The notes under the pieces are model-generated. The model was not told the DNA's origin, made no database searches, and saw only the letters and a list, made by a program, of their open reading frames with translations. The position numbers were made by a program, and so were the translations under genes. From Certhia americana (lineage: Eukaryota > Chordata > Aves > Passeriformes > Certhiidae), in assembly GCA_018697195.1 (NCBI GenBank), contig JAGMWU010000131.1, positions 1-64,000 of the forward strand: a stretch of DNA of 64,000 nt, in the 5' to 3' direction. Shown piece by piece: positions 47,801-62,800 of the stretch (its first letter is position 1; every line of letters begins with the position of its first letter).

Positions 47801-50800
47801 AGATGCATGTGCTTCTACCCCTGACACACCGGTCTTGAAATATCTCCCTTTTGGGTTGTACAGCTTCCAAGGAATAGCAGGAAATTACAATTGTTACACT
47901 GGCCAGAGAATGGATTTAATTTGTACTGTTTTATCCTCCCTGTTGGACACTGTCCTCTCTTTTCTTCCACGCCAGCTAGAAAGAAAAGAAAAAAAATCAG
48001 CAAACCCAACACATTTCTGTATGAAACCTTCCATGCAGTTGGATCACAGCCTACCTCAAGGCATGCTTGCTTTCTCTATCAAAGGTATGGACTATTTCCC
48101 TTCTGCAGCGTTTATTGTAATCCATATAGGGTGTTCTATAGACAAATGTATGGTATTTAATTAAAGGTAGTTTGAAAACCACTGGTTGGTAAATTCAACT
48201 GTTACACCAAGCTGATGTAGGGGTGTAAATGTTCAGGCACTACAGAAAAAGCTGTTTCTTAGGGTGATAAAGAGCTGGTTAAAGGGGTTGTGCACATGCC
48301 AAGGCAAAGCCTGGTTAAAGAGTCTGCAAGAAGAAGATTGACTTTTTGGATGCAGAGGAAGGAAGAAGCTGCAGTACAAGTAACAGGTCAAACTGTCCAG
48401 GAGTGAGTGTCCAAACAGAGGCTCCAGAGCCTTGGCTGGTTTGGATTAGTTCAGCAAGCATCAGACTCTTACTAAGGCAACCACATTGTGCAAGCTCAGA
48501 GAAGGAGCTGGGCAAGTCATAAGCATGCACACAATGGTGAGGTTGATTCAGCTGAAGGGTAATTACTTGTTGAGCAATCATAATCCAAGTCATTTGATCT
48601 CATGTCTGTAGGAGAGAGAGGTTTGCATTCATCTAAGCCACCTGTTTTCCTCAAGTAGCTACAACTCTGGGCTACACAGGTGGAAACAGACAGGTTTTGG
48701 AAGGACAGGTTGCTGGCCTGGATAGATGACAAAGAGCTGCAGGTTTATGAGGGATGAGCAATGATAGACAACTTCTTTTAAAAATATCAGTTTTGTACTC
48801 TTGTGACATCACAGTGGGAATATATTTGGCTCTGTTAAGGCTGGAAAGATGATTGCAGTGAGTTACAGAGGCTTAATGAATTACTGCTCGTCAGCTGAGC
48901 TGTGGTAACTGCCTGTGCTGTTGGACACACACACTACATTGTGTTAGCTCACGGCTGATTTGAGGCACAGTGAGGCATAATGTGGTTATCCAGAGCAGAA
49001 ACTGGTCTGAACCCACAGCCTAAACCCCCTTTGCTTTTTGAAAACTCCCTAGTCATGTTAATTGGCTCCAGTGGGATGGCTTTAACAGCTCATGTAGCTC
49101 CAGAGCACAGGGATCCCCAGGCTCACAGGAGGACTGAAGGTGGTTCCAAACTTAGAGAGGTGCAGTCCTGGTTCCAGCCAGGCTCTGCAGCCCTATGGAC
49201 AGCACAGCCCCAGGATCTGCACCAGAAGTTGTTTCTTACTGACTCAGGAGGGAGGAATCACAGGAATGCATTAACAGCACAAACCTGGGAGGTCTAAAGG
49301 AGGTCAGGGAGGAGAACAGCAGCTCTGCAGTGAGGCCATGAGAAAGCACTGGAGCTGTTCTACTCCAGTGCTCCAGCCCCGAGGTGATCTGGCTGGAAGC
49401 AGATGAAAGGCAGCTGGAGGCAGGGTGAATCACTCCTGTTGGGAGCCTTCCCTCCTTCAGCAGGGACTGTAGCCAAGAGCTCAAGTGACTCACGATAGCA
49501 GCATGGACAGATGATGAGGCAGAGGATGGCACAACTCTGGTCAATGCCTGTCATGGGGCCAGGCCATGTGAGGTCCAACAACACCCCTGGGCCAGAACTG
49601 CAGCAGCATTCTTGGGGCTGCCATTGCCAGTGCTGTTGAGACTTTCTGGCTATCTTTTCTGCCTCCTAAAGCATAATTTTCTCTTCCCTAGAGAGGAACA
49701 GGAGCTTCCAGAAAACCAACCTCTCTAGCTGTCTTCAGCCCTACCCTGCCAATGCAGAGTGATGAAGGAGGGAGGCTGTAGAAGGGAGAGGAGAGCAAGA
49801 CTGAGAAAGTGAAGCAAAAGAAGGAGCAGGACTGACAGGGGAGAGCACAGGGACAGGGGGGACAGACTGCTGCACTGGGGTCCATGGCACTGCCACTCAG
49901 CCCTGGAATCAGGTGGTGATGCAGAAAGGAGGCAGAGGATGGGTGAGGAAGAAGAAGAGAGCAGACATCCAGCAGCAGGGACAAGGCTGTGGCCACAAGG
50001 CACTGGAGTCTGATCAGGCAATCCAGCCTGGATAAGCTGTGCCCAGAGTTTCCTCTCCTCCAGATATCATGCACACTGGCTGTGGTTTACAGCTCACAGG
50101 GCTACCATGAGGGGATGCAGGCACAGATGGGGGCTTGGCTGCTCTTTGTGTGATCCCTCCTGGTGGCTCCTGGCTTGACATGGCCTGCAAAAATGCTCAG
50201 CAGTTCCTTGCACCTTTATAGTGGTCTGGACAAAATTTACAACAAGAGAAAGGGGCCCAGGAAAAGCTGTTTGCATGGTAGTTCCACACAAAGAACACTT
50301 AATCCTGGGCTTTGCTACCTGTCACAGAGCATTACACTCCCCTGCAGGTGACCCCCACCGTGGAGCAGAGCTGCTTCCCCCAGCAGCAGGACTGCAGTCC
50401 CGGATCTGTGTTTGTTTTCAGGGGGGCTCTTTCCAAGGCATCAGACAAATACGGAGCTCTGGGATGTGGGGCTGAGAGTAGGCAACTGTCAAACCCTTTT
50501 ATAGAAGGTCCCACAGGAATTTGTTTTCCTCCTATTTTTAAGTTGAAAAGGATCGAGTTTCACTGCAGGAAACAGTTCTTCTCCTCCTCCCTCCCACACA
50601 CCTTTAATTTTTTTCTACAGCATGCTGGAAGAGCAGGCAGCTGTCTGCCTCAGGTTTCCAAGAATCAGGCAAACTGGAACCAAAGCACTTGTTATCTGCA
50701 GCCAAGGAAGCAAAAGGAGAGAGGCTGGAGAAGAGGTGCTCCTGTTCTGCAAATGTTCAGAGCCTTAGGGTATCTTTATTAGTGAGATACACCCTTCCCC

Positions 50801-53800
50801 ATCCCTTTTCATCAGGTTGAGATTGTAATCAGGATTTCAGAAGAAGTTTCTACGAAGTCCCTAGAGAAAAACAATACCCATATTCATTGAAGCTGCCCTG
50901 CTTGTTGCCCAGGAGAACAGTGTCACAGGAAGATCTGGGGAGGGAGTGCAATAGCCCACCCTCGAGGAATCTCTTCTGCATTGTATCACTTGCAGGGCTG
51001 GACATTTGCAACAGCACTCAAACAGAGGCCCAACTCTGCATTCCTGTTAGAAACAAACACATTCAGCAGGTGCAGTGACCTTAAAATCTCCAAGTGCCCA
51101 GGCTCTGCTGACATCACAGCACAGATCCTGCACATCAATAACCTGCACCATTTGCAGATGCAAAATGTGCATCCATGCACAGGGGCTCTGGGCAAGATGC
51201 ACTTAAGCCACCAGACTCAAAACTGCAGTTCAACTTCCAGCCTAACACCGAGGATTGAAGCAGGGGTCTGGCTAATGAACAACAGCCTGATGGACACCTT
51301 CTGATCCTCAGCATTCATGGCCCAGTGATTCACCCACTCCCTCCTCATTCTGCTGATACTGATCAATTTTGCTCACCAAGCACACCCACCCTTCCCTCAC
51401 CTGCTCCAGCTCATTTCTCCTGTTTTTTTTCAGTGACAGTACAGACAATGCCTCCTTTATAGGTGCTTCCACATGCCTGGTGGAAAACATATCGAGACTA
51501 GCACAGTTATATCAATGACCTCCTGTTTATTATTCCTCCTGGCATGGGATTTGCCATTACTTCCCTAGCACAGGCAATGTTTTCCATTCATCTTGTCTCA
51601 GCCAGTTGTTTGCAGCGGGGGGCTTCAGAAGAGACAAAGCTACAATTGATGGGAAACATAAGGCCAGGCTGCTGCCAAAAGGGGGTTTCCTCAGGGATAT
51701 CCATAGCCTCAGAAATAGTTACTACAGTCTCTTTCAACAGTGGTTGTACACACCTATTAAAAAAAGCTTTACCTGTCTTTCTGATGCCCTTTGTTGGCCA
51801 CCTGTTACTCAAACACTTTTTAAGTTCACATCCTTGCAATGCAATCAGTATTGGGTAAATAACTCCTTCTCACTCCACTGAAGCCAGTGACTTACTCTAG
51901 AGTGTGCCAGAGGGCTGTCACTGGAGCAGGACAGCCCCTCAAATCTCAGGGCTCATCTGTGTTTCTGGCCTGCAGAGTGGTGTTAGTGTTGTGTCAAGTA
52001 AAGTCTGTCAGAGACTCATCTGCAGACCTATTCCAAGAGAATTTAAGTAGACGTCTACTCTCCTCACTTCTATCAGAAAGGCACAGAATAACATGCATTT
52101 CCCAGGCATCACAAAATACAAAAGGGCCTTTCAAATCTAAAAATCTAACCAAGTTCTTGGGATTTGCTCTGGTACAGAGATTCAGAAACATCCTCTCCAT
52201 TCGTGCTAACACTGTTCTGGCAAACATGGCCACTGCCCTTGAGCTGGGTGTATTCCATGGACATAAAACTGGAATGGGGCTGAATCTTTCAGTTTTCAAT
52301 AAGTCAAATGGCACAATGAGAGTTGCAGTAGGAAAGTTGCTGATGTAACCAGCCTTCTGCAGAATACTTTGGACTACAAGATTTCTGCTATTATTAGAGC
52401 CACAATATTCTCCCTTTTCAGTCACAAAGGGGCAAGTAGGATGCTTTGCTCTAAAGTGTATATGGTGGAAACTTGGAGTCGTGAAAACTGAGCACGACAC
52501 ACAGGACAAACTAAGGAGATCAGATCTGAGTTTGCAAAAGAACCAACCCAGCTGGCAGAGAGAAGATGTGTATTAGAGCAGACAAAGAGTGAGAGTTCAG
52601 CTGGGGAACAGACCACAACTATCCTGGAGGAAGAAAGAACTTTTCCAGCCCTCCCTTCACAATACTTTCACAGGGAAGCCTCACAGATTTTGACCTAGAA
52701 CTGCCCTCTTCCTCCTCCACTCCTGCATGGACTGGCTGTCTGGAACATTATCTCAGCACTGCTCAGATCCCACTGGGTTCTCTCTGCCTGCACCTCCCAA
52801 GCTCTGGTAACAGATACCTCTGAGTCAGAAGATAAACCCACCACGTTGTGGTTATTTCAGTTCCTTCCCTTTTGTTCACCTTTAGGAGCCAGTAGTGGCT
52901 CCTGGAATCAAATCACCCAGCCTGGGTGGAGCCAGGGAAAGACCAAGGTCATTGCTGTTCAGACACTCCAACCACTGGACTCTCATTAGTAGGATGATAT
53001 TGCTGCCTCAGTCACTCTGGTAAACCCACACACAGGCAAGAGCTGCTTGGCAAAATTCACATTCCACAAGCACAGGGTGAGTCCCTGCACCCTCCAAAAC
53101 AGCTGGAAGGGTGCTACAGGCAAGCCCTTCATATTTCACATGGGCCTTCCACAGAAATGTGGACAGAGCCAGTACAGCCCAGCAGCCAGGGGCTACCCCC
53201 ACTTCAATGGGCCAGGAAAACCATGCATGTATGGAAAGAAACCCTGGGAAGAAAGTGAAGAATTTAGCAAGTTAGAGAAGAGAAACAACAGGAAATGCCG
53301 CTGCTGGCTAAGCATTGTCATTCAGAAGTTATTTGTAAATACAGCTCCTGCTCCTACTGTGTTTTTGCCCCTTGGCATTACACAGTTATAAATTCAGGTA
53401 CTGTTTATGCCAAAGTCTGGGGAAGGTGCTGTAGCCTGACTTAAAATGTGGGCTGGCATCCCTGCTGTGCAGAACAGGAATGTGCTGTTCCTCCACACAG
53501 GTCTTAACATTTCAAGCCAGACAGAGGGAACAAACGCCCACAGACCTTTTTATTGTCAGGAGAGGCTGGCAGAGCCTCATCTACATGCCTACAGCCCCAG
53601 AATGTCTTTCCATGAACACTTCCAGCATGTAAGCCACAAAAGAACATTTTCATCTTTGGAACACCACTGAGGCAGGAGATTGTCCCAAAGAGGGATGTCC
53701 AGACTTGGCTCACAGTCCAACCCTGAGCACAGTTTGTTTTTCTTGTAGGAGAAACTAGGCAGTGAGGGGCTACATCCTCTCTCCAGTTCAACCTTCAGAA

Positions 53801-56800
53801 CATCCACACAGTTCAGTGCTGCTTGAACCAAATGCCAGCCTTGCAGGAGGAATGGGATCCCTACGGGATTTGGAGCAATTCAGAAGGTTACCATCATGAG
53901 CAAGAACATACCTGTAAAAGCCAGGGGCAGAAAAATGGGCTTTTGTGTGTCTTCATGCTAGGTTCACACTGATAATGCTGTCTGGATTTGCAACTGTCTA
54001 GACAATGGGAAAATTAGCATCATGAAACTGGATAGTTTTGTGAAATGCCCAGCCAAATATCTGGGAAATATTTTTGTAATGGTTCTCCTCAGAGGGAGAT
54101 ATGAGCCTGTCCATTAGAGATGCAGCTCTTTTGTCTTGCATTCTGCTGAGGGGTGGAGGGGTTTTACTGAGCCCACTGAGCCTCATCTGCCATGGTTTCC
54201 AGCCAGACACCAGCGCTACTGTGGAGGAAAATAAGCCCACAGCACAACCATGGCAAATGAGCTTTCTGTAGGCTGGAGCTGCTGCTTTTCTGGCACGGAA
54301 AGGGAATTTCATCCTAAGAGCTAGAGGCTAGGACTGTATGAACAGTAGTTTACCTCTGGAGGCAAACAACTAGAAGCCAGTGTCTCCCCAGCCTGTCTTA
54401 CAGCCTGCAGTTAAATCCAAAGGATTTTTAGGCTGCAGGGTAAGAGCTTACAGAGAGCAAACAAAACTCATTCTGAGCCTCTTGCCTGGAGCCCCAGGAG
54501 CACAGGGCTTAGGGATGCACAGGGATCTCTCCTCCTCTCATCCTGGACAAGAGGCAGCAGCCAGAACTGTGCTCAGAGCTGAGCTGGGAAGTGCTTTGTC
54601 TCCATGGCCACTCTTTCACAGAGCAGAAAGACCCAATACAGTGAGACACCTGATGCAGAGCAGCACCATAAGAAACAACTTGGATGCAGAAGCTAGGCCA
54701 GAAGCAAAACAGGTAAATAAAATCTAGTGCCCAGCTGGTTTGCAATAATTGGGGTGAGTTCAGTGGTCCCAAAGTGTTGTACTTTGATTAACCCTATATG
54801 CTCAGGATTTTAAAGAGGAAGGCAGTTTTGCTCTTGAGATAACGCAGAAGCAGTTCAGAGAAATAAAAGCCTCTGTTCCCCCATTTTATATCAAAGGAAG
54901 AATCTAATTAATACTCTTCATATCCTATTGAAAGAATTTTCTACCTATGAAAAAATAACAACACTATACAGTTAACATTTTTGTGCTGCAGATTCTGTTG
55001 TTTGACTTTCCTGAGCTATTTCCTTGCCCCCATCCATCACAACCCTGACTGGATAATTCCACACACCCCCCCTCCAGTTTTTGTAGAAGTAATCTTTTGA
55101 GTTTTGTGAAGTTGATCTTGGCTCATGGCACACATCCCACATCTGTTTTCCTAGACCTTACTGTTTGACTCAGAATGATTGCTTTTTAACTTCATCCCCC
55201 CACTGCTACCGTCAAGTGTAAAATCCAAACTAAGCACTCCCACCATCCCCAGGGCATACCTGATGTCTGGGGAGACACATGTCCCCTCACCTCCTGGTAC
55301 TGAATAGTGAGAGGTTACTCTAAGAATGCTGACTGCTTATTTATTATTCTTGAAGATGATACGGTGTGAACTGACAGCATAGGTTAAATACAATTATTCT
55401 GTGTGAGTGAGTTTTCAAAGCTCTCCTTTTGGTTCTTTTCCAAGACCCCTAAAAGCACATCATTAAGGATAAGCATGCACAGAGAGCAGTGGGATGTGAC
55501 ATGTTCTTTAACTTGTCATGTTGGTTTTGCTACCTTTTGAAATTGAAAGAGAGAGAAACTGTCCATCCTTGTTCTTGGGCAAACTGCCACACACTTCCAA
55601 GAGACTTTGGACCAAAGAACTCACTGCTGCATGTCCAAGGTGACTTGGCAGAACCATCCCCAGGTACTGCAAGACACAAACCTTCAGGTGGAAGATACTT
55701 GCTAAAAAGCTTGGTCTCTCAAGATTCAGACTTTCCCAAGCTGAAACTTTAAAAACTCCTCATTCTCTTTGAAACCATAACCTCACAGAACTTCAACAGG
55801 GGTGATTGGAAGAGAAAAATGCTGAGTTCAGTAAGGCAAGATGTACATTTGAGATAGGATACGGTCAGGCAAGAGCACATCTGTTGGGCATGTAGTCAGT
55901 AAATCTCTGCTGGACCTCTGCTGATTCATGACCTTCAGTTAAATTTGGTTAGATATGTCTGGGCTGGATATACTGCCTACCATTCTGCATCTGGCAAGAG
56001 AGTTAATAAATACTTCCTTCAGCATCATCTTTCCTGTGGTATTTTGCTCAGTCCAATTCTGCTACTAGGCAGAACTCAGAAATGCAGAAATCTGCCAGTT
56101 AGAGGGGAGGGATTTATCCCAAGTGCAAAACAGTAAATCCAACAGGAAACATGAAGGCCATGGGTAAACAGCAACTCCATGCCAGAATTCCCTCCTTTCC
56201 CTGCAGAGTTCTGACCATCTCTGCTTTGTTAATCCAAGAGCAGTATGGCTACAGAGCTGAAATGGTGACACAAAAGAAGAAAAGGAACTGAGGTGATATT
56301 TTCAATGCCACTAGTTGGTAACTATTCTGAAGAATGAACCTTCACAGGTTCATCAACATCCCTGGAAGCGAGCCCTTCTCACCTCACCTGGTCCAGAGCT
56401 CCTTGTGTCCCCTTGCAGCTGCTGTCCCTGGGAGTCAGGAGAGCTCCAAGTCACACTGCTGCTGTTACAGACTGTTCTACTCCATCTTACTCATTCCCTT
56501 GAACTTCCTATAGTCCCTCCTTTTCACCACACACCAAAGAAAGATCCTAGAGAACGTAGGTGCATCTTGGAACTACTAAAAGAATCTAAGACTTTGTAAA
56601 AATCAGGTCCAAAATGAAAGCAACACATTTACAATGATCACCTGAGCACAGCACTACCAAAAATACCAAAAACAAGAGTGTTGACCATTGCTTTTTTTAA
56701 ACTACAGACAGGCTGCATTAACCACAGAGGAAACCCAAGGAGAGCTCATGTCTGGAAGCAATAAAACATTTGCATAACATGCACTGTGCATTCAGTTCTA

Positions 56801-59800
56801 GCAGGAAGTGCTTGGGACCTCCTTGGTCAATGGGAGTGCAAATCCAGAAGCTCTCTCCCTAAAGATAGAAGCACTTCCTCAGGTCAGTGTCCCACCACAG
56901 GTACCAGTTCACCTTTCACACAGTCACCCCAATTTCCAGGTGACCCCTGAAACACATGACAACCATTTTTGAGTACCAGAAGCAGATACACAGAAGAAAT
57001 TCATATGACTCAAACAACTACAGAAAAGGTTTAACCTCCTAACCCGGTGCTGGAATTAGGGCACACAGGTGCCCTAAGTGGCAGTACAACACCGAGCATG
57101 GAACAACATCCCAGGCTGAAAGCTGCAGACCTGCAGTGATAAAAACGTGCTGGTGTAGCAAATCCAGTCCTGCCCTCTGCACTAGCCCAGAAGTTGCCAG
57201 CACAGTTTCTCTCCACCACTGTGCAGTGTATCCCTCCCACGTGCTGAGGTTGCAATTAATCCCAAGTATTCTCCACTGCAGGCATCGCTCAAGCGCTGAT
57301 GGTTAGACCAAAAGAACTTAAACAAAGCCACCCCACAAGCCATACTCATTTACCCACTGTCTCACCCCTTTTTTACTTCAGAGGAGGACATGGCTAAGAG
57401 TGCAGTAACAGGATCATCCAAAGCCACATCCTCACACATGTTGCCATGTGTCACATCAGGGCACAAACCTTCCCCTTTAACATAAGTAATAAGGGCCTGT
57501 GTGTTTTGGAGCAAGGGGAATGTGGCTGAGATTTTTCCTTTGCTGACACACCACAGTGCTAAGCTGCTGTGGCAGGCACCAGAAGGAACAAATGTAAAGT
57601 CAAAGGCATTATAATCTAAGGAAGGGCTGGAGAAACCCAAACTGAGTTGTCATAAAAATATAAGCCAGAATTCATTACCCTTGTAACCAAACAGAAACCA
57701 TTGATATGCCAGTTTCCACCATAAATAGCTATGGTTGAGGGTCTGAGTTTATAAAACATTGAATGACTTACCATATGTTGCACTAGATGGTTTTGGTCGG
57801 AAGTCCACACAGCATCTGTTAGACAGCAATTTCTCCTGTTGAGACAAAAACTCAGAGGTAAAAACTGTCTTGCCAAGCCCAGAAGATAAGCACAAAGACA
57901 CATTGTTTTAAATCACAGGAGAGCAGAGTGTGCTGGAACAAAGCAAATACAGATTCTTGGGGTGTTTAGACTACAGCCTGTCCGCCTTTTTCCAAGTTGG
58001 GTTGAATGAAAAAGCAATTTACAGCGAGTTCAGGATTACTGCTGTCATGCCAGAGAGTCCCAGCTGCAATGGGTGTTGTTTAATCTGGGACAGCAGCTCA
58101 TTTACAGGTAAATCTTCCAGGTGTTTACAAGGCAGTGTGGTGGGGAGGAGCTGGCTCACAACTGGCCATGATCCTGTTTTCCCCCATCTCCTCTGTGGAT
58201 GCCCAAGCCCCTTGAAAACGGGTCCCAATGCATTTTCTGCCTCTATCCCTGAAGATGTGGTAGGGATGGGCATGGTCAGCAGGAGATATCCCAGGTTTTC
58301 CTTTCTCTGCCAAGGATTTGCTTTGTTCCAGTGCCCTGAGCACCTTATTTACCACAGAAGTAGGTCTAATATCCAAGTTTTAAACTTGTAATTCCCTGGA
58401 CTAGAATTGTTTGGTGGAGGTATGTAAGAAGAATGGAAAGCCAGTTCAGACACTACAGTTTCTCCTTGCTGATTGCCAAACAGATTAATCCTGTTGACCT
58501 CTGTGGCATGGGTGGGTTGCCTTTGTCACAGAGAACTCCAAAGCAGGTCCAGTTTGAAGAAAGGGAGATCCAAGGTTGGCCCTAAAGCTGGGAAAATGGA
58601 CTGTGGTACAAACTTTCTGACTGCACAGTGAGGAGGTGAACAGAGACTCTCGGGAATTAGGCTGAATTCTCCTTTCCCAAGGATTTTGATCACTCTGGGA
58701 CATACCCTGAGGATATTTGCCAAGCTTATTAAAACTAACATGGGGAAGCTCCTTGAGGCAGGACCCACAACTTCCCAGCTCCCGAAAGTCTCAACCCAGC
58801 ACTTAAGAGGCAGAAGGGGAGCAAACAGCAGTTGCTTTGTGGGACATGGAGGGCTTAGGAAATTTGAAAGACAAATTATTAAAAATAAAAAGCAGTGCAA
58901 AAACAGATTAGGAAACTACTGTGCCGTGACTATTAATGAAGCGATAGAAAATATCAATCACTCCCTGGCCTCTGAAGCTTGCTGTGAGAGAAGAATTAGG
59001 AGATTTTATGTTCCAAGTACCAGGAAACCACAGGGCCCTGGTGCCTAGTTTTCAAAAGAACACTGAATCACAGGGAGGAAAGCAGAGTGCTGCAAAGAGC
59101 CAAGGGCAGAGTTTAAAAATAGCAGCTTTCAGTTTTGCTGCTTTTTTCTTCTTCTTAAGTGCCTGGATATAGGATCATGTCAGAGGCTGGATAAAGAGAG
59201 CAGACCAGCCCCTGTGGAGAGAGAAGTGTTCCTGAATGAAGTACTGCCAGCTGGGGGTTGTGGGCTGCTCATTTTGCACTCCAGCTCTCCCCCTCAAAGG
59301 AACCAGTCTCTCCTGATCCTCCTGTCTGCCCAGCACAAGAGAAGGGCATGGGGGGAGTGGGGACTGAGGAGCTTTTCAAACCCATCAGTGTGTGCAGAAG
59401 CCAGTGCAAATGAGCAAAGCCAGGGCCTGGATGTGTGATCCAGCCAGAACCATCCCCTTCTGGACACATGCAGGGCCAATTTCCCATGGCATTAAGGACA
59501 CTTCTGAAATGCTGTGCAAGGAATGGGATTGAGATGTTTGTGCTGATGCTCTGGGTCTGTGGGCAGGGAAAAACCTTTTCTGGTTACTGTACACTGGCAA
59601 CTGTGCTAAACCAAGAGAAAAGATATCTGACTTCTGACACTACTCAAATACATCCAGCCCTCAGACTCTCTACTATACATCTCGAAAGACATCAACAGAC
59701 TAAAGTCACACCACCTACCAAAGCAAGAACGTGGAGAAATTGAGTGTTGGTACTTTAGACAGGCAAAGGAGACAGATAAGTATCTCCTGAAATGGACAGT

Positions 59801-62800
59801 AAAGCTTTAAGTCAAACAGTGGGGTGACAGTGATGGTTTTAAAGCAGAGATGGGCAGGGGTAGGGGGAAAGAAATGAAATCTCATCCAAATAGATTAAAA
59901 ACCAGATATGTCTTTAGGTAGCTGATCTTAGAAGACAAAGCTCTGTGCTTGCAGAGAGGCAGGATGCCCCCGTGGGTCTTTGCTGTGTCTGTGAAAAGAG
60001 AAGAAAGGCACAGCTGATGCTCTGGATAAGGCTGTCTGCATCTACCTCTCCAGGGAAGTCTGCTGTCTTATGACTCACTGCTCAGAGGATGCTCTCAAAT
60101 CTATAGAGGAAAAAATCGTGTAATAAGGGCAGCAAGAGCAGGGAGCCACATAAAATCCCTTTTCCCAATTAAGCAAGCAGAAACACAAACCCTTTTCCCC
60201 AGCCTTCTCAGGGACAAAACAAGCAAGTTTTTCACTGCAATAAGCTATGATTGAAATGGAAGGGGAAGAGAAATACTGGCTCTGTCACTTGGTTAATAGG
60301 AATACACAAATCACTTAAACTGCTACCAGTTCAATTGTGAGATTGAATCATTGCAAGTTCAGTTTCTCCTGTCACCAGCAAGGACTTCCAGGCTCTAGTG
60401 TGGACAACAACCAACATTCACAAATAACTACATACAGTTTAAAAGCAAAAACCTTGTATGGATAATTATGCTGACCGAATCCTAAAGGAACGTTTTAACT
60501 TTACAAATATGCAGAAAAATCCCAAACAGCTGGAATCTGAAGTATTTCCTGGTAAAGGAGCTGGAATGTCATCTGTTCTTGTTATATGAGCTAGGTTGCT
60601 GACACAACCAACTGGACTCCAGTGACCTGCATGGCACAGAGCTCCTCATTCCTGTGGCTCATAAAAGAACCCAGTAGTGCCACAGGCCAGTGTAATTGCC
60701 ATGTCATATGCACAAATTGTTAAGCAGACAACCTCCTGCTTTCACAGAGATAAGGAGCCCCACGTGTTCTAGAGATGCTTCAAGGAACACACAAAGTTAC
60801 TTGCCCTTGCTGTCCTTCAAAAGAACCAAGCCAGGATGTATTAGGAGCAAATCCAGTGGTGCAGTGTCCTGCCCTCTGAGCAGACATGAAAGCTATTATT
60901 ATGTGGGAAAATCTTTAAAGCACAAACACAGATCCAGTTCATCCACTGCTTCCCTCAGCCTTGCAGGTACAAAAAGCTCCTTCAGCCCAGCTGGCCTGGG
61001 ATTTTCCCGTGCTCACCTTTCAGTGGAGATCAGTGTGACTGCTGTCAAAAGCAGTGTAGAAATGTCCTATAATGCAGCCCTAATGGTAGAAGAGCTCTCA
61101 CAAAATTGCCACTCCAGGGACTTTCTTGTAGTTTCTGCATCTATAAAAGACTGACTGGGACGTGGCAAAACTGTCATCCCAATACAGGGAGGCAATTCAG
61201 AACAGGAGCAGGACTCTATACAATATTCCCCTCTTTTAAATGTAGATATTGTAGCAGATTGGAAAAACAGGTGGCTTTTCCTCTGAGAATATATACCAGG
61301 GAGCATTCTAAGAAGCAGGGCCAAGACGAATTAACCTGATCAACTACAGTAAACTTACTGTAAAGTACAGGAAACACGAAGCACTGCATTTTCTCATTTG
61401 TGGCTTGGAAGACAAATTTGCCATTGAGGTTCTTTTGGAGGGCAGTAGGAGAGGGCTCAAAGCAACACACTGCTGCATCTGCATCTACCATTGCACCCCA
61501 CCAGCACGGATCCCTGGACTTCCTTGTACTTTTTAGCCCTCAGCAGTTGTTGTGAAGTACCAACAAATACACATACTCAAGCCTGGGGAGTTTTCTGTTT
61601 TTCATCTGGAAGATTTCAAAAGGTTTCACAAGGGCCAAAATGAAAAGGCATTTGGATGTTTCCTAGACAAAACCTTGTTGTTTCCATTCTGCAGGAAGAG
61701 CTCACACTTTAAAAGACAACCAACCAACCACAGACATTGAGAAATGGTGCAAAACATCTTTGAGTTTGTCTTTGCCAGCGCTTTGACCTCGCCACAGCGA
61801 CCAGACAGAGCTTGCTGAAAAGGTCTCAATACTTGAAAAAATAGTGGCACTACTCTGCTATCTCTCATCCAAAGCAATGCATGAACACATTGTACTTCTG
61901 GAACAATTCTGGCCCTTGGCTTCATTTTGGGGCTATAAACACAGACAGCAGTGTAGGGGGCACATGAGAAGAGTAGAGAAAAGCTGTTGGTAATGATGGA
62001 TAGTATTTTTTTAACAGAGTTCAATGTGGCTGTACAAGGAACAAGCTAGGCACAAGGAACATCATGCTCATGTTTCCCAGGTACATCCTGGATTGAAATC
62101 CTGATGGATTTCTGTACCCCTGAGTGCTGGCTGCAGAGTAGGGTTTCCTTGGGGTTTAGAGACCAGCAATATAAAGCTCTTTCTGAGAGAATGACATTAA
62201 GATACATGGTGATACAGCAGCAAAACTCAGAGTCTCTGGCACAACTAGAAATGTAAGAGTTTTCTAAGTGTTATGTCCCTTTATGGAGAGGATGTAGCTG
62301 TGAACATTTTGTTATCATAACAAAAAAAATAGCCACCAACATCTCCTGACACCTCCAGTGCAAGCATTTGTGGTAACCCAATAATTTGTAAGCAATTAGG
62401 GCACGGTGTTGTATGTTTAGAAATCCTTAAGCAGAAGGGAAAAAGGTCTTCCAAGGTAGTGGCACCTACATCTTCCTTTCAACTTCTCTGTGTATTTGCA
62501 TTACAACCAAGGGCTAATATGAAGTAGTCTGATTGTTTTAATCAGGGATCCTCCAAAAAACCCAAACCTACTGAAGTTAGAGATTTTTCTAGGAGTTCTG
62601 GTTGGACCAGACTCCTGGTACCAAACTGCCAGCTCTCTAGCACCTTCTGCAACAAATATAAGGAAATATGAAAGAACTAAACATCTCAAATTTCCTTTCT
62701 CTGCATAGAGAACTTTACCTAAGACATTTAAAATACCTTTATCAAGGAAGAAGGCTCCAGTGGAACTTGGTTAAGAATAAATTTGCACTGATAGCAAAGA

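Noticed and set aside
49688..50074. 128-codon minus-strand hydrophobic frame
   Set aside because: The Leu/Ser/Cys-rich content comes from the CT-rich complement of a GA-rich stretch. It has no transmembrane family signature.
51887..52509. Overlapping 153- and 171-codon frames on opposite strands
   Set aside because: No recognisable domain and no splice-exon pattern. A frame of this length is expected about once by chance in 128 kb of two-strand sequence.
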